A stretch of 64,000 bases of DNA from Mycobacterium spongiae. Its GTDB lineage: Bacteria; Actinomycetota; Actinomycetes; Mycobacteriales; Mycobacteriaceae. The notes beneath the pieces were generated by a model that was not told where the DNA came from, did not search any database, and worked only from the letters and a program-made list of their open reading frames with translations. The stretch is from contig NZ_CP046600.1 in assembly GCF_018278905.1 (NCBI RefSeq), positions 2,108,001 through 2,172,000 of the forward strand. Reading direction: 5' to 3'. Position numbers and translations under genes: made by a program. Of this stretch, positions 9,328-20,566 are shown one piece after another; within the stretch, counting starts at the first letter, position 1; each line of letters begins with the position of its first letter.

Positions 9328-11160
9328 GTGGCATCGTCTTCGGCGCCGGTGCGTCCTGCCCGCTACCTGTCGGTGTTCCTGGTCATGCTCATCGGCGCCT
9401 ACTTGCTGGTCTTTCTCACCGGGGACAAGCGAGCCGCTCCCAAGCTGGGCATCGATCTGCAGGGCGGCACCCGGGTCACCTTGACCGCACGTACTCCGGA
9501 CGGTTCGGCCCCGAGCCGGGAGGCGCTCTCCCAGGCGCAACAGATCATTAGCGCGCGGGTCAACGGGCTTGGAGTCTCGGGCTCCGAGGTCGTCGTCGAC
9601 GGCGACAACCTGGTCATCACGGTGCCCGGAAACGATGGCAATGAGGCACGCAACCTGGGGCAGACGGCACGACTGTATATCCGGCCGGTGCTCAACTCGA
9701 TGCCTGCGCAGGCTGCTCCGCCCGAGCAACCACAGCCCGCGCCCCAGCCGCCGGCCGGTGCGCCCCCGGGTGCACCTGGGGGCGCTCCCGCGGGGGCGCC
9801 CAGCGCCGAATCGCCGCCGCCCGGCCCACCCCCGATGCCGACGCAACCACGAATCCAACCCGGCGCGCAGCCCCGGCCCTACCCGCAGGATCCCGCCCCG
9901 AGTCCCACAACGCAGCCAAGCCCTCCTCCTAGCTCACCGTCAGCCGGCCCGGCGGCTCCGGCGCCCGCCACTGGGGCGCCGCAACCAGCCGAAGCGCCGC
10001 CGGCTGAACAACCCTCCGCCCCGGATCCACGCAAGGCGCTGGCCGAGCGTATTGCGCAGGAGAAGAAGTGGCGGCAGAGCACCAACCAATACATTCAGAT
10101 GGTTGGTCTGCAATTCGAGGCCACCCGCTGCGACGAAGACGACATTCTGGCCGGCAACGATGACCCCACGCTGCCGCTGGTGACCTGCTCGACCGACCAC
10201 AAGACGGCCTACGTGCTAGCACCGTCGATCATCAGCGGAGACCAGATCCAAAACGCCACGTCGGGCATGGACCAGCGCGGTATCGGATACGTGGTCGATC
10301 TGCAGTTCAAGGGCCCGGCGGCGGACATCTGGGCGGATTACACCGCCGCCCACATCGGCACCCAAACCGCCTTCACGCTGGACTCGCAGGTCGTCAGCGC
10401 ACCGCAAATCCAGGAAGCCATCCCGGGCGGCCGGACTCAGATCAGCGGCGGAGATCCGCCATTCACCGCCTCGACCGCGCGCCAGCTGGCCAACGTGCTG
10501 AAGTACGGTTCGTTGCCGTTGTCCTTTGAATCGTCGGAAGCCCAAACAGTTTCGGCGACTTTGGGGCTGGCGTCGTTGCGGGCGGGTTTGATCGCGGGTG
10601 CCATCGGCCTGGTGCTGGTGCTGGTGTATTCGCTGTTGTATTACCGGGTACTCGGGTTGCTCACCGCGCTGTCGCTGATCGCCTCTGGCTCAATGGTTTT
10701 CGCGATCCTGGTGCTGCTCGGTCGATATATCAACTACACCCTGGATCTGGCGGGTATCGCCGGTCTGATCATCGGCATCGGGACTACCGCCGATTCATTC
10801 GTGGTGTTCTTCGAACGCATCAAAGATGAGATTCGCGAAGGCCGTTCATTCCGGTCGGCGGTGCCGCGCGGCTGGTCGCGGGCACGCAAGACGATCGTGT
10901 CGGGCAATGCCGTGACCTTTCTGGCCGCTGCCGTGCTGTACTTCCTGGCCATCGGTCAGGTGAAGGGATTCGCCTTCACCCTGGGTCTTACCACCATCCT
11001 GGATGTTGTGGTGGTCTTCCTGGTGACCTGGCCGCTCGTTTATGTGGCGTCCAAGTCCTCGAGGCTGGCGAAGCCGGCCTACAACGGCTTGGGAGCTGTC
11101 CAGCAGGTCGCGCGAGAACGCCGGGCACAAGCGAGCGGCGCCAAGACGGGACGGGGATAA
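9328..11160 (+). CDS. secD: Protein translocase subunit SecD
   Basis: A 610-residue inner-membrane protein that uses the proton-motive force to help pull secreted proteins out of the SecYEG channel. It has one N-terminal helix (about 12-31), the SecD signature [11 protein letters not shown], a large extracytoplasmic P1 region, and five C-terminal helices (from about residue 418) with the [19 protein letters not shown] motif expected of the SecD/RND fold. Between about residues 125 and 235 is a long Pro/Ala/Gln-rich insert, an extension seen in mycobacterial SecD and absent from E. coli. The start is GTG with AAGGAG about 12 bases upstream. It is followed 4 bases later by secF. Confidence 0.96.
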   Translation: MASSSAPVRPARYLSVFLVMLIGAYLLVFLTGDKRAAPKLGIDLQGGTRVTLTARTPDGSAPSREALSQAQQIISARVNGLGVSGSEVVVDGDNLVITVPGNDGNEARNLGQTARLYIRPVLNSMPAQAAPPEQPQPAPQPPAGAPPGAPGGAPAGAPSAESPPPGPPPMPTQPRIQPGAQPRPYPQDPAPSPTTQPSPPPSSPSAGPAAPAPATGAPQPAEAPPAEQPSAPDPRKALAERIAQEKKWRQSTNQYIQMVGLQFEATRCDEDDILAGNDDPTLPLVTCSTDHKTAYVLAPSIISGDQIQNATSGMDQRGIGYVVDLQFKGPAADIWADYTAAHIGTQTAFTLDSQVVSAPQIQEAIPGGRTQISGGDPPFTASTARQLANVLKYGSLPLSFESSEAQTVSATLGLASLRAGLIAGAIGLVLVLVYSLLYYRVLGLLTALSLIASGSMVFAILVLLGRYINYTLDLAGIAGLIIGIGTTADSFVVFFERIKDEIREGRSFRSAVPRGWSRARKTIVSGNAVTFLAAAVLYFLAIGQVKGFAFTLGLTTILDVVVVFLVTWPLVYVASKSSRLAKPAYNGLGAVQQVARERRAQASGAKTGRG

Positions 11161-11164
11161 CACG

Positions 11165-12559
11165 ATGGCGTCCAAAGCCTCCAAAGCCAAGGCCGGTGTC
11201 GGGTCCGACAAGACGGGCAAATCCGACAAGAAATACCCGAAGTCACAAGCGGTCGAGCTCACCAGGAGCGACGCGGAGCGAACCGATAGGACCAGCGAGG
11301 TGCCGCGCCACAGCTTCTTGTCCCGGCTCTATACGGGCACGGGCGCGTTCGAAGTAGTGGGGCGCCGCAAGATGTGGTTTTCGATCAGCGGTGCGATCGT
11401 TGCCATTGCCATCGTCAGCATCGTTTTTCGCGGATTCACTTTCGGGATCGACTTCAAAGGCGGCACCACGGTGTCTTTTCCACGCGGCAACACTGAGGTC
11501 GCGCAGGTGGAAGACGTTTTCGCGAGAACCCTCGGCGACGATCCGCAATCGGTCGTGATCGTCGGCAGCGGCGCCTCGGCGACTGTGCAGATTCGATCGG
11601 AAACGCTGACCAATGACCAGACGGCGAAGCTGCGCGACGCATTGTTCAATGCTTTCCAGCCCAAGGGAACCGATGGAAAGCCCGCCAAGGCGGCCATCAG
11701 CGACTCGGCCGTATCGGAAACCTGGGGCGGTCAGATCACCAAGAAGGCAGTGATCGCACTTGTGGTGTTTCTGGTCCTGGTCGCCCTGTACATCACCGTG
11801 CGCTACGAGCGCTACATGACCATGTCGGCGATCGCGGCCATGTTCTTCGACCTGACCGTGACCGCCGGGGTGTACTCGCTGGTCGGCTTCGAGGTCACCC
11901 CCGCCACCGTTATCGGCCTGCTGACCATCCTCGGTTTCTCGCTCTACGACACCGTCATCGTGTTCGACAAGGTCGAGGAGAATACCCACGGCTTTCAGCA
12001 CACCACTAGGCGCACCTTCGCCGAGCAAGCCAACTTGGCCATCAACCAGACGTTCATGCGATCGATCAACACCAGCCTGATCGGGGTGTTGCCGGTGCTG
12101 GCGCTGATGGTCGTGGCGGTGTGGCTGCTCGGCGTGGGCACGCTGAAGGACCTCGCGTTGGTGCTGCTGATCGGGATCATCGTGGGTACCTACTCGTCGA
12201 TCTTCTTCGCCACGCCCCTGCTGGTTACCCTGCGGGAACGTACGGAGCTCGTGCGCAACCACACGCGCAAGGTCCTGAAACGGCGCAGTCCGGTCTCCTC
12301 GGCCCGGGCAGAGGACGCCAATAAGGACGCCTCCGTGCCCCGTGAAGCGATGGAAACGCCAGAAGCGACGGAAGCGACGGAAACGACGCAAACCAGCGGG
12401 GACAAGCCATCGGACGAGAGTGCATCGGCCAGCACCGGACGAAAGGCCAAGGCCCCTGGCACAACGGCGGCATCGAACAAGCCGGCGCCGGGAGCGCGGC
12501 CCGTGCGTCCCTCAGGGACTCGGCGTCCGACGGGCAAGCGAAACGCGGGTCGGCGGTAG
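11165..12559 (+). CDS. secF: Protein translocase subunit SecF
   Basis: A 464-residue partner of SecD. It has an N-terminal charged tail, a first helix at about residues 70-92, the SecF signature FGIDFKGGTTVSF, and a C-terminal helix block containing LLTILGFSLYDTVIVFDKV and the NTSLIGVLPVLALM region. The C-terminus is a long charged and Thr/Glu-rich tail ending in basic residues, as in other mycobacteria. The ATG at 11165 is chosen because it lies 4 bases after the secD stop and the MASKA-type N-terminus matches the family. An upstream in-frame start would lie inside secD. The two genes are clearly co-transcribed. Confidence 0.96.
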   Translation: MASKASKAKAGVGSDKTGKSDKKYPKSQAVELTRSDAERTDRTSEVPRHSFLSRLYTGTGAFEVVGRRKMWFSISGAIVAIAIVSIVFRGFTFGIDFKGGTTVSFPRGNTEVAQVEDVFARTLGDDPQSVVIVGSGASATVQIRSETLTNDQTAKLRDALFNAFQPKGTDGKPAKAAISDSAVSETWGGQITKKAVIALVVFLVLVALYITVRYERYMTMSAIAAMFFDLTVTAGVYSLVGFEVTPATVIGLLTILGFSLYDTVIVFDKVEENTHGFQHTTRRTFAEQANLAINQTFMRSINTSLIGVLPVLALMVVAVWLLGVGTLKDLALVLLIGIIVGTYSSIFFATPLLVTLRERTELVRNHTRKVLKRRSPVSSARAEDANKDASVPREAMETPEATEATETTQTSGDKPSDESASASTGRKAKAPGTTAASNKPAPGARPVRPSGTRRPTGKRNAGRR

Positions 12560-12564
12560 TCACT

Positions 12565-14268
12565 ATGGCCACCTGGCGCCGACGCACTGGGGCCAACGTC
12601 AGCTTGCGGACAGCGTTGTGGTGCAACGTTATCGGTATGGCAGCGGCGGCAACGATGACCGCATGCTCGGGTACCGCCGCCGCATCGATCGACTACGTCG
12701 TCGACGGCGCGTTGGTGACCTACAACACCAACACCGTCATTGGTGCCGCATCGGCCGGAGCGCAGGCGTTCGCCCGGACTCTCACCGGATTCGGGTATCA
12801 CGGACCCGACGGGCAGGTGGTCGCCGACCGCGATTTCGGAAGCATCTCGGTGGTGGGCGGTTCCCCCTTAGTGCTCGACTATGAGATCGAGGACAAGGCC
12901 GTCTACTCCGACGGTGCGCCGGTGACGTGCGACGACTTGGTGCTGGCCTGGGCGGCTCAGTCCGGACGCTTTCCGGGCTTCGACGCCGCCACCCAGGCCG
13001 GCTATGTCGACATCGCCAATATCGATTGCAAGTCGGGCCAGAAGAAGGCCCGGGTGTCTTTTAAACGCGACCGCGGCGTCGTCGACTTCATGCAGTTGTT
13101 CGCCGCGACCTCGATGATGCCCTCGCATGTCATAGCCGAGCAGCTGAACGTCGATGTCACCGCCGCGCTTCTGAACGACAAGCGCCCGACCAGGGATCCG
13201 AATAACGATGTGGTGGAACAGATTGCGCGACTGTGGAATACCACCTGGGATCTCAAGCCCGGCCTCAAACGGGACGAGGTCGCGAAACGTTTCCCGTCGT
13301 CGGGGCCATACAAGATCGAGTCCGTTCTCGACGGTGGTGCGGTGGTGCTTGTCGCGAATGACCGGTGGTGGGGCACCAAGGCGATCACCAAACGGGTCAC
13401 GGTGTGGCAGCAGGGGCCCGAGATCCAGGACCGGCTCAACGACCGCAACGTCGATGTGATCGACGTTGCCACCGGATCGTCTGGGTCGCTGGTTACTCCT
13501 GACAACTATCAGCGCAGCGATTCACCCTCGGCCGGGATCGAGCAACTGATCTTCGCGCCGGCGGGTCCGCTCGCGGACGTACGTGCCCGGCGCGCGCTCG
13601 CATTGTGTACGCCGCGGGACACCATCGCCCGCGACGCCGGAGTGGCTATCGCCAACTCGCGGCTCAGCCCCGCGACCGAGGATGCTGTCGCCGAGGCGGA
13701 GAGCGCTGCCGAGGCGCGCCGGTTTGATCGGTCGGATCCGGCGGCGGCTGGCGATGAGTTGGGGGGCTCGCCGCTGACGGTGCGAATGGGCTACCGGGCG
13801 CCCAATGCGCGGTTGGCGGCGACGGTCGGGGCGATTGCGGCGGCGTGCGCGCCGGCCCGCATTACGGTTTCGGGTGTGACTCTGGATACCTCGGGGCCGC
13901 AGGCGCTCCGGGACGGACGGATCGATGTCTTGGTGGCCAGTACCGGCGGCGCCACCGGCAGCGGATCGACCGGATCGTCCGCGATGGACGCTTATGACTT
14001 GCACAGCGGCAATGGAAACAATCTCTCGGGCTACTCGAACCCTCAGGTCGACGGCCTCATCAGCGCGCTGGCAGTCAATGCCGACCCCGCCGAGCGCGTC
14101 AGATTGCTTGCGGAGGGTGCGCCGGTGCTGTGGGGCGAGATGCCGACCTTGCCGCTATACCGGCAGCAGCGGACGTTGTTGATGTCGAAGAAAATGTATG
14201 CCGTCAGTAGGAACCCAACGCGCTGGGGCGCGGGCTGGAATATGGACCGATGGGCGTTAATACAGTGA
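12565..14268 (+). CDS. Extracellular solute-binding lipoprotein (family 5)
   Basis: A 567-residue predicted lipoprotein. A basic N-terminus and hydrophobic segment end in the lipobox-like MTAC, placing the lipidated Cys at residue 34. The mature part is a family 5 solute-binding fold, the type used by oligopeptide/dipeptide ABC importers (motifs such as [17 protein letters not shown] and [12 protein letters not shown]). No permease or ATPase genes are nearby, so any transport partner is elsewhere and the ligand is unknown. It corresponds to Rv2585c by gene order. It begins 5 bases after secF and its stop overlaps the apt start, so the secDF-lipoprotein-apt-relA group is probably one operon. 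Confidence 0.9.
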   Translation: MATWRRRTGANVSLRTALWCNVIGMAAAATMTACSGTAAASIDYVVDGALVTYNTNTVIGAASAGAQAFARTLTGFGYHGPDGQVVADRDFGSISVVGGSPLVLDYEIEDKAVYSDGAPVTCDDLVLAWAAQSGRFPGFDAATQAGYVDIANIDCKSGQKKARVSFKRDRGVVDFMQLFAATSMMPSHVIAEQLNVDVTAALLNDKRPTRDPNNDVVEQIARLWNTTWDLKPGLKRDEVAKRFPSSGPYKIESVLDGGAVVLVANDRWWGTKAITKRVTVWQQGPEIQDRLNDRNVDVIDVATGSSGSLVTPDNYQRSDSPSAGIEQLIFAPAGPLADVRARRALALCTPRDTIARDAGVAIANSRLSPATEDAVAEAESAAEARRFDRSDPAAAGDELGGSPLTVRMGYRAPNARLAATVGAIAAACAPARITVSGVTLDTSGPQALRDGRIDVLVASTGGATGSGSTGSSAMDAYDLHSGNGNNLSGYSNPQVDGLISALAVNADPAERVRLLAEGAPVLWGEMPTLPLYRQQRTLLMSKKMYAVSRNPTRWGAGWNMDRWALIQ

Positions 14269-14810
14269 TGACTGTCGGAGGAGGCGGTACTCCCGTCGGT
14301 GACGTTGTCGCTTCGCTGACCCGCAACGTCGCCGATTTCCCCAAACCGGGTGTGGGGTTCAAGGATCTCACCCCGCTGTTCGCTGACGGCGAAGCGATGA
14401 CCGCGGTGGTCGACGCGCTTGCTGACGTGGTGTCCGGCGCTGACTTGGTTGCTGGGGTGGAATCCAGGGGGTCGCTGGTAGGGGCGGCCATCGCGGCGCG
14501 GCTCGGTACCGGCCTACTGTTTATCCGTAAGTCGGGCAAGCTCCCGCCACCGGTGCTGAGCGAGGACTATCGCACGGAGTACGGCGCCGCCACCATGGAG
14601 ATTCCCGCCGAGGGCATCGAGCTGCGGGGTCGCAACGTGGTGATCATCGACGATGTGTTGGCGACCGGCGGCACGCTGCGAGCGGCGAACCTGTTGCTTC
14701 AACGCGCCGGCGCCAACGTCACCGGTGCTGCGGTGGTCGTGGAGCTGTCGGGCCTGGGTGGCCGGGATGCGATCGCGCCGTTGCCGGTCCACAGTCTCAG
14801 CCGAACCTAG
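14268..14810 (+). CDS. apt: Adenine phosphoribosyltransferase
   Basis: A 180-residue purine-salvage enzyme making AMP from adenine and PRPP. The PRPP-binding motif [13 protein letters not shown] lies at about residues 125-137, and the flexible-loop and substrate regions ([23 protein letters not shown]) are present. I chose the ATG at 14268-14270 because it overlaps the stop of the preceding lipoprotein gene as TGATG, a translational-coupling arrangement. A GTG one codon upstream or an ATG at 14250 are possible alternatives. Linkage to relA is conserved in actinobacteria and fits purine nucleotide control of the stringent response. Confidence 0.93.
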   Translation: MTVGGGGTPVGDVVASLTRNVADFPKPGVGFKDLTPLFADGEAMTAVVDALADVVSGADLVAGVESRGSLVGAAIAARLGTGLLFIRKSGKLPPPVLSEDYRTEYGAATMEIPAEGIELRGRNVVIIDDVLATGGTLRAANLLLQRAGANVTGAAVVVELSGLGGRDAIAPLPVHSLSRT

Positions 14811-14838
14811 CCTAGCCCGCGAGCCCGATCGTTCGCGC

Positions 14839-15057
14839 GGGCCGGAATGGCCCCAAAAAGTGCGTGGTGGGGGCGGGGCAACTGGACTTCCCCGCGCGAC
14901 GATGCGGGCCGGAATGGCCCGAGGAGGAGCGGGGCAACTGGACTTCCCCGCGCGACGATGCGGGCCGGAATGGCCCGAGGAGGAGCGGGGCAAATGGACT
15001 TCCCCGCGCGACGATGCGGGCCGGAATGGCCCGAGGAGGAGCGGGGCAAATGGACTA
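14839..15057 (+). repeat. 56-bp tandem repeat (MIRU-like) in the apt-relA gap
   Basis: Near-identical 56-bp units begin at 14906, 14962 and 15018. A diverged first unit at 14839 is 67 bp long with an altered middle, and the last unit is cut short at about 15057. Each unit holds two small hairpins: GGGCC-GGAAT-GGCCC and CCCGC-(8 nt)-GCGGG. Because 56 is not divisible by 3, the units shift reading frame and do not encode a repeated peptide. The array ends about 30 bases before the relA start. Its size, GC content, intergenic site and hairpins resemble mycobacterial interspersed repetitive units (MIRU/VNTR); that assignment is by resemblance only. Confidence 0.9.
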
Positions 15058-15088
15058 CGGATTATCCTCTAGGTCGGAGGTGACTACC

Positions 15089-17449
15089 GTGGCGGAAGAT
15101 CAGGGCGCAACACAGACCACTCCGCCGCCCACGGAGCCGCTACCAGCCGCCGAGACACCCGAGCAGCCGGTAGAGACCCTGAAGACGACGAGCAGTGCGT
15201 CGCGCCGGGTGCGTGCGCGTTTGGCCCGCCGGATGACAGCGCAGCGCAGTGCTATCAATCCGGTGCTCGAGCCGTTGGTAGCGGTGCACCGTGAGATCTA
15301 TCCCAAGGCAAACCTCTCGATGCTGCAGCGAGCGTACGAGGTCGCCGACCAACGCCATGCCGACCAGTTGCGGTATTCCGGTGATCCCTACATCACCCAC
15401 CCGCTGGCGGTTGCCAACATCCTCGCCGAGCTGGGCATGGACACCACGACCTTGGTGGCCGCGTTGCTGCATGACACAGTCGAGGACACCGGCTACACGC
15501 TGGAGGCGTTGTCCGAGGAATTCGGCGAGGAAGTCGGCCATCTCGTCGACGGGGTGACCAAGCTGGATCGGGTGGTGCTCGGCAGCGCCGCCGAGGGCGA
15601 GACGATCCGCAAGATGATTACCGCAATGGCCCGTGACCCGCGGGTGTTGGTGATCAAAGTGGCTGATCGGCTGCACAACATGCGCACGATGCGCTTCCTG
15701 CCACCGGAGAAACAAGCCCGCAAGGCCCGCGAGACGTTGGAAGTTATTGCACCCTTGGCGCATCGGCTGGGCATGGCGAGCGTCAAATGGGAGCTGGAGG
15801 ACTTGTCCTTCGCGATCTTGCACCCCAAGAAGTACGAGGAGATTGTCCGACTGGTCGCCGGCCGCGCGCCGTCTCGGGATACCTACCTGGCGAAGGTGCG
15901 TACGGAGATCGTCAACACGCTTGGTGCGTCGAAGATCAAAGCAACGGTGGAGGGCCGCCCCAAGCATTACTGGTCGATCTACCAGAAGATGATCGCCAAA
16001 GGCCGCGACTTCGACGACATCCACGACCTGGTCGGCATTCGCATCCTGTGTGACGAGATCCGTGACTGCTATGCGGCCGTCGGCGTGGTGCATTCGCTGT
16101 GGCAGCCGATGGCGGGACGGTTCAAGGACTACATCGCCCAGCCGAGATACGGTGTCTACCAGTCGCTGCACACCACCGTAGTCGGCCCAGAGGGCAATCC
16201 GCTGGAAGTGCAGATCCGTACTCGCGATATGCATCGCACCGCCGAGTACGGTATCGCGGCGCACTGGCGTTACAAAGAGGCCAAGGGTCGCAACGGCGTT
16301 CCCCATCCGCACTCGGCTGCCGAGATCGACGACATGGCCTGGATGCGCCAGCTGCTTGACTGGCAGCGAGAGGCCGCCGACCCGGGAGAATTCCTCGAGT
16401 CGCTGCGCTACGACCTTGCGGTGAAAGAGATTTTCGTGTTCACGCCGAAGGGCGATGTGATCACGTTGCCGACCGGATCGACGCCGGTGGACTTCGCCTA
16501 CGCGGTGCACACCGAGGTTGGGCATCGGTGCATCGGTGCCCGGGTCAATGGGCGGTTGGTAGCGCTGGAGCGCAAACTGGAAAACGGGGAAGTCGTAGAG
16601 GTTTTCACGTCCAAGGCATCCAATGCTGGGCCGTCTCGGGACTGGCAGCAGTTTGTGGTGTCGCCCCGCGCCAAGACCAAGATCCGACAGTGGTTCGCCA
16701 AAGAGCGGCGCGAGGAGGCCTTGGAGGCCGGTAAGGACGCGATGGCCCGCGAGGTCCGTCGTGGTGGACTTCCGTTGCAGCGCTTGGTGAATGGCGAATC
16801 GATGGCGGCGGTGGCCCGTGAGCTGCACTACGTCGATGTCTCGGCGCTCTACACCGCGATCGGTGAGGGACACGTATCGGCCCGACACGTCATGCAGCGG
16901 TTGCTTGCCGAGCTCGGCGGGATCGACCAGGCCGAGGAGGAACTCGCTGAGCGTTCCACACCAGCGACCATGCCGAGGCGCCCGCGCAGCACCGACGATG
17001 TCGGTGTCTCGGTTCCCGGGGCGCCGGGTGTGCTCACCAAGCTCGCCAAGTGCTGCACCCCGGTGCCCGGGGACCAAATCATGGGCTTTGTCACTCGCGG
17101 CGGCGGGGTGAGCGTGCACCGCACAGATTGCACCAACGCAACATCGCTGCGGCAGCAGCCGGAGCGCATCATCGAAGTGCTGTGGGCGCCGTCGCCGTCG
17201 TCGCTGTTTCTGGTGGCGATCCAGGTCGAGGCCCTCGACCGGCATCGGCTGTTGTCGGATATCACGCGCGCGCTAGCCGACGAGAAGGTGAACATTTTGT
17301 CCGCGTCGGTCACCACGTCGGGTGACCGGGTCGCGGTCAGCCGGTTCACCTTCGAGATGGGTGATCCCAAGCACCTGGGCCATCTGCTCAATGTCGTGCG
17401 GAACGTCGAAGGCGTCTACGACGTCTATCGGGTGACGTCGGCTGCTTAG
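15089..17449 (+). CDS. relA: Bifunctional (p)ppGpp synthetase/hydrolase RelA (Rel)
   Basis: A 786-residue long RSH enzyme controlling the stringent response. Domains in order: HD hydrolase (His128-Asp129 in [12 protein letters not shown]), RelA/SpoT synthetase (motif [13 protein letters not shown] near residue 290), TGS (about 430-490), helical/conserved-Cys region ([12 protein letters not shown]), and a C-terminal ACT domain. Both active sites look intact. I start at GTG 15089 because a GGAGG site is 8 bases upstream and the MAEDQ N-terminus matches the family. The frame stays open upstream through the 56-bp repeats, but that extension is repeat DNA. The repeats lie in its leader and could affect expression. 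It ends 9 bases before the convergent cyclophilin gene. Confidence 0.96.
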   Translation: MAEDQGATQTTPPPTEPLPAAETPEQPVETLKTTSSASRRVRARLARRMTAQRSAINPVLEPLVAVHREIYPKANLSMLQRAYEVADQRHADQLRYSGDPYITHPLAVANILAELGMDTTTLVAALLHDTVEDTGYTLEALSEEFGEEVGHLVDGVTKLDRVVLGSAAEGETIRKMITAMARDPRVLVIKVADRLHNMRTMRFLPPEKQARKARETLEVIAPLAHRLGMASVKWELEDLSFAILHPKKYEEIVRLVAGRAPSRDTYLAKVRTEIVNTLGASKIKATVEGRPKHYWSIYQKMIAKGRDFDDIHDLVGIRILCDEIRDCYAAVGVVHSLWQPMAGRFKDYIAQPRYGVYQSLHTTVVGPEGNPLEVQIRTRDMHRTAEYGIAAHWRYKEAKGRNGVPHPHSAAEIDDMAWMRQLLDWQREAADPGEFLESLRYDLAVKEIFVFTPKGDVITLPTGSTPVDFAYAVHTEVGHRCIGARVNGRLVALERKLENGEVVEVFTSKASNAGPSRDWQQFVVSPRAKTKIRQWFAKERREEALEAGKDAMAREVRRGGLPLQRLVNGESMAAVARELHYVDVSALYTAIGEGHVSARHVMQRLLAELGGIDQAEEELAERSTPATMPRRPRSTDDVGVSVPGAPGVLTKLAKCCTPVPGDQIMGFVTRGGGVSVHRTDCTNATSLRQQPERIIEVLWAPSPSSLFLVAIQVEALDRHRLLSDITRALADEKVNILSASVTTSGDRVAVSRFTFEMGDPKHLGHLLNVVRNVEGVYDVYRVTSAA

Positions 17450-17458
17450 GGCCGTCGC

Positions 17459-18346
17459 CTAGTCCAGCAGCACGGACTGAATGGTCACCCCGAGGGCGGG
17501 CTTGCCGTCTTCACCGCCGCCGGCAACCCCGGCCTCGGCGATCTTGTCCAGTGTGGCCAGCCCGTCGTCCTGGATCGTGCCGAACACCGTGTATTCAGGC
17601 GGCAGCTGCGAATCGCGGTAAACCAGGAAGAACTGGCTGCTATTGGTGTCAGGCCCGGCGTTGGCCATAGCCAAAGTCCCGCGCGGATAGACAACGGGCT
17701 GGCGCAAACCGGGGTCGCCCGGGGGATATTGGTCGGTGGGGTACTCGTTGGCGAACTGGTAGCCCGGCCCACCCGTGCCGTCGCCTTTCGGGTCGCCGCA
17801 CTGCAGCACCGACAGCGTCGGGGAGGTGGTCAACCGGTGGCACGTGGTGTCCTTGAAGAAGCCCTGCTGGGCGAGGCTGACGAAGCTGTTGACGGTGCAC
17901 GGCGACTCGCTGTTGGCCAGCATGAGGCCGATGGGTCCCTGGTTAGTCATCATGCTGACGCTCACCTGCGCCGGGTCGGTAGGGACCTTGCCCGTCCGGG
18001 GCGGCTTGACCGGCTTGACGGCCTTGTCTGGCGAGGCCGGATATTGACAGTTGGCGCCCAAGTTGGCCGACGGCGTGAACGGTGGCAGCGGTGCGACCGT
18101 CGCGTCCTGCGGCGGTGGTGTGGTCGCCTCGGCTGCGCTGCTGGTGGTCGCCGCCGCGGTGCTGCTCTCGTCGCCGCCCGTGTTCTTGATCACCGCGATC
18201 GTCACAGCCGCGATCACCGCCACTGCCGCGACGGCGCCGCCGCCGATGAGCAGGATCCGGCGCCGCCGGGCGTGCTTGGCGCGGCGCTCCAGTTGCCGCT
18301 CGAGTTTGCGCTTGGCTGATGCGCGTCGCTGTTGGTTGGTCGGCAC
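17459..18346 (-). CDS. ppiB: Membrane-anchored cyclophilin-type peptidyl-prolyl isomerase
   Basis: A 295-residue protein with a very basic N-terminus (about 1-30), one membrane helix (about 32-55), a Ser/Thr/Pro-rich linker, and a C-terminal cyclophilin domain (about 125-295). The domain carries the conserved FHRL-like segment (here CHRLTTSP), YQFANEYP, TLAMANAGPDTNSSQFFLVY and FGTIQDDG. Topology suggests folding help for exported proteins at the outer face of the membrane. The GTG start at 18344-18346 has a GGGAGGG ribosome site; an upstream start would add 56 residues of unrelated sequence. It is convergent with relA and divergent from the glyoxalase-like gene. M. tuberculosis calls it PpiB although it is not an orthologue of E. 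coli cytosolic PpiB. Confidence 0.92.
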   Translation of the reverse strand: MPTNQQRRASAKRKLERQLERRAKHARRRRILLIGGGAVAAVAVIAAVTIAVIKNTGGDESSTAAATTSSAAEATTPPPQDATVAPLPPFTPSANLGANCQYPASPDKAVKPVKPPRTGKVPTDPAQVSVSMMTNQGPIGLMLANSESPCTVNSFVSLAQQGFFKDTTCHRLTTSPTLSVLQCGDPKGDGTGGPGYQFANEYPTDQYPPGDPGLRQPVVYPRGTLAMANAGPDTNSSQFFLVYRDSQLPPEYTVFGTIQDDGLATLDKIAEAGVAGGGEDGKPALGVTIQSVLLD

Positions 18347-18503
18347 GGCCGATATCCCTCCCTGTTGTCCGCTGCGTCGGACCGAGATGCCAGCCCAGGC
18401 TAATGTGGGCGCCGCGCATGGTGTCAAGTGCCCCATGTCCGGCGGCGGGCTGAGATTCGGCCCGTATCGTCGCCGGGGCGCAGCAGATGGGAAACTGGGA
18501 GTC

Positions 18504-19178
18504 GTGTTGATCACCGGATTTCCCGCCGGGTGGCTGGCGTGTAACTGCTATGTGCTCGCCGAGCGGCCTGGGGCTGACGCTGTCATCGTGGACCCGGGCC
18601 AGCGTGCGATGGGCCCCGTGCGACGCATCCTCGACAAGAACCGGTTGACCCCGGCGGCGGTGCTGCTCACCCACGGGCACGTCGACCACATATGGTCTGC
18701 GCAGAAGGTGTCCGACGCGTTCGGTTGCCCCACGTACATCCATCCGGAGGATCGGTTCATGCTGACCGACCCGATTAACGGGTTCGGGCCCCGGGTGGCA
18801 CAGCTGATGGCCGGAGCATTCTTTCGGGAGCCGAAACAGGTCGTCGAGCTGGACCGCGATGGCGACAAGATCGACCTGGGCCCTATTTCGGTCATCGTCG
18901 ATCACACACCCGGGCACACCCGCGGATCGGTGGTGTTCCGGGTCCTTCAGGCAACGAAGAACGGCCACGACGTCGTATTCAGTGGCGACACGCTGTTCGA
19001 GCGTGCGATCGGCCGCAGTGACCTTGTTGGTGGCAGCGGACGTGACCTGCTGCGTTCGATCGTCGATAAGTTGTTGGTGCTCGACGACAAGACGGTCGTG
19101 CTTCCGGGACACGGCAATTCCACCACCATCGGCGCCGAACGGCGTTGCAATCCGTTCATCGAAGGCCTGAGCCCGTGA
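18504..19178 (+). CDS. Glyoxalase II-like metallo-beta-lactamase fold hydrolase
   Basis: A 224-residue MBL-fold hydrolase. The metal motif [10 protein letters not shown] (HxHxDH) is at about residues 54-63, with further ligands in [17 protein letters not shown] and LPGHG. The layout fits hydroxyacylglutathione hydrolase-type enzymes, but mycobacteria use mycothiol rather than glutathione, so the natural thioester is uncertain. I start at GTG 18504 (GGGAG upstream), which gives the same length as the M. tuberculosis Rv2581c product I remember; an earlier in-frame start would cross the divergent cyclophilin gene. It overlaps hisS by 4 bases (GTGA), so the two are translationally coupled. Confidence 0.9.
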   Translation: MLITGFPAGWLACNCYVLAERPGADAVIVDPGQRAMGPVRRILDKNRLTPAAVLLTHGHVDHIWSAQKVSDAFGCPTYIHPEDRFMLTDPINGFGPRVAQLMAGAFFREPKQVVELDRDGDKIDLGPISVIVDHTPGHTRGSVVFRVLQATKNGHDVVFSGDTLFERAIGRSDLVGGSGRDLLRSIVDKLLVLDDKTVVLPGHGNSTTIGAERRCNPFIEGLSP

Positions 19179-20446
19179 CCGAATTCTCGGCTTTCTCGGC
19201 ACCCAAAGGGGTACCGGACTACATCCCGCCCGACTCGGCGCAGTTCGTCGCCGTCCGCGCTGGTCTGCTCACAGCCGCCCGGCGTGCCGGATACGGTGAC
19301 ATCGAGCTGCCGATCTTCGAGGACACGGCGCTGTTCGCCCGCGGCGTGGGTGAGTCCACCGACGTGGTCTCCAAGGAAATGTATACGTTCGCCGATCGTG
19401 GTGATCGATCCGTGACGCTGCGGCCCGAGGGCACCGCCGGGGTGGTGCGCGCGGTGATCGAGCACGGTCTCGACCGGGGCGCCCTGCCGGTGAAGCTGTG
19501 TTATGCAGGTCCGTTTTTTCGCTATGAGCGTCCGCAGGCCGGTCGCTATCGTCAACTGCAGCAGGTCGGGGTGGAGGCTATCGGCGTCGACGACCCAGCG
19601 CTCGACGCCGAGGTCATCGCCATCGCCGATGCCGGCTTCCGCTCGCTCGGACTCGACGGCTTCCGGCTGGAGATCACGTCCCTCGGCGATGAAAGCTGCC
19701 GCCCGCAATACCGAGAACTTCTGCAGGATTTCCTGTTTGGGTTAGATCTCGATGAGGAGACCCGCAGACGCGCCGAGCTCAACCCGCTGCGGGTGCTCGA
19801 CGACAAGCGCCCCCATATGCGCGCCATGATGGCCGAGGCGCCGGTGCTCCTCGATCATCTGTCCGATGGCGCCAAGCAGCACTTCGACACCGTGCTGGCA
19901 CATCTGGATGCGCTTGCGGTGCCCTATGTCATCAATGCGCGCATGGTGCGCGGCTTGGACTACTACACCAAGACCACCTTCGAGTTCGTCCACGACGGGC
20001 TGGGCGCACAGTCCGGAATCGGTGGCGGCGGCCGGTACGACGGGCTGATGCAGCGGTTGGGCGGACGCGACCTCTCTGGCATCGGGTTTGGGCTCGGGGT
20101 GGACCGAACCCTGCTGGCGCTGCGCGCCGAGGCCAAGAGCGTGGGGGAGACCACCCGCTGCGACGTATTCGGAGTGCCCGGCAGCGATGCGGCCAAGCTT
20201 CGGCTGGCGGTGCTGGCCAACGAGCTCCGAGCGAGTGGTGTGCGGGTTGACATGGCGTATGGGGGCCGCGGACTCAAGGGCGCGATGCGTGCGGCTGACC
20301 GTTCGGGTGCCCGGCTGGCGCTGGTCGCGGGTGATCGCGACATCGAAGCCGGCACGATCGGCGTCAAGGACTTGGCGACGGGCACGCAGGTCTCGGTCTC
20401 GGTGGATTCGGTTGTGATCGAAGTGCTTTCGCGGTTGGGCGGGTAA
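19175..20446 (+). CDS. hisS: Histidyl-tRNA synthetase
   Basis: A 423-residue class II aminoacyl-tRNA synthetase that charges tRNA-His. Motif 1 ([16 protein letters not shown] region), motif 2 ([17 protein letters not shown]), the His-specific signature RGLDYYTKT, motif 3 ([15 protein letters not shown]) and a C-terminal anticodon-binding domain are all present. The GTG start at 19175 overlaps the preceding stop by 4 bases; the next upstream start would lie inside the glyoxalase gene. Length is normal. In H37Rv its 3' neighbour is dhaA; here a REP13E12 gene lies between. Confidence 0.96.
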   Translation: MTEFSAFSAPKGVPDYIPPDSAQFVAVRAGLLTAARRAGYGDIELPIFEDTALFARGVGESTDVVSKEMYTFADRGDRSVTLRPEGTAGVVRAVIEHGLDRGALPVKLCYAGPFFRYERPQAGRYRQLQQVGVEAIGVDDPALDAEVIAIADAGFRSLGLDGFRLEITSLGDESCRPQYRELLQDFLFGLDLDEETRRRAELNPLRVLDDKRPHMRAMMAEAPVLLDHLSDGAKQHFDTVLAHLDALAVPYVINARMVRGLDYYTKTTFEFVHDGLGAQSGIGGGGRYDGLMQRLGGRDLSGIGFGLGVDRTLLALRAEAKSVGETTRCDVFGVPGSDAAKLRLAVLANELRASGVRVDMAYGGRGLKGAMRAADRSGARLALVAGDRDIEAGTIGVKDLATGTQVSVSVDSVVIEVLSRLGG

Positions 20447-20464
20447 TCCGAGCCAACTGGTGCG

Positions 20465-20488
20465 CCTGGGCAGTACCCATGCCCAAGG
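20465..20488 (+). terminator. Possible hisS terminator hairpin
   Basis: An inverted repeat TGGGCA (20467-20472) / TGCCCA (20480-20485) with a 7-nt loop, extended by CC/GG with a one-base bulge, lies 20-40 bases after the hisS stop. There is no T-tract, as is common in mycobacteria. It would separate hisS from the REP13E12 gene. Confidence 0.4.
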
Positions 20489-20566
20489 ACAAGCGAAACC
20501 ACTTGTGTCACTGCGGTTTCAGGGGCTGCGACACACGGATTCTTGTCGGTGCCCCGCTGTAGAGTT

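Noticed and set aside
14839..15057. The 56-bp array as a CRISPR locus
   Set aside because: The units are directly adjacent with no unique spacers and no cas genes are nearby.
14864..15088. An upstream start for relA within the tandem repeats
   Set aside because: The extra 75 residues are translated repeat DNA. A proper ribosome site and the family N-terminus are at 15076-15100.
15140..17245. A 701-codon minus-strand open frame
   Set aside because: It is antisense to relA, whose domains and catalytic residues are all intact. The minus-strand product has no recognisable features.
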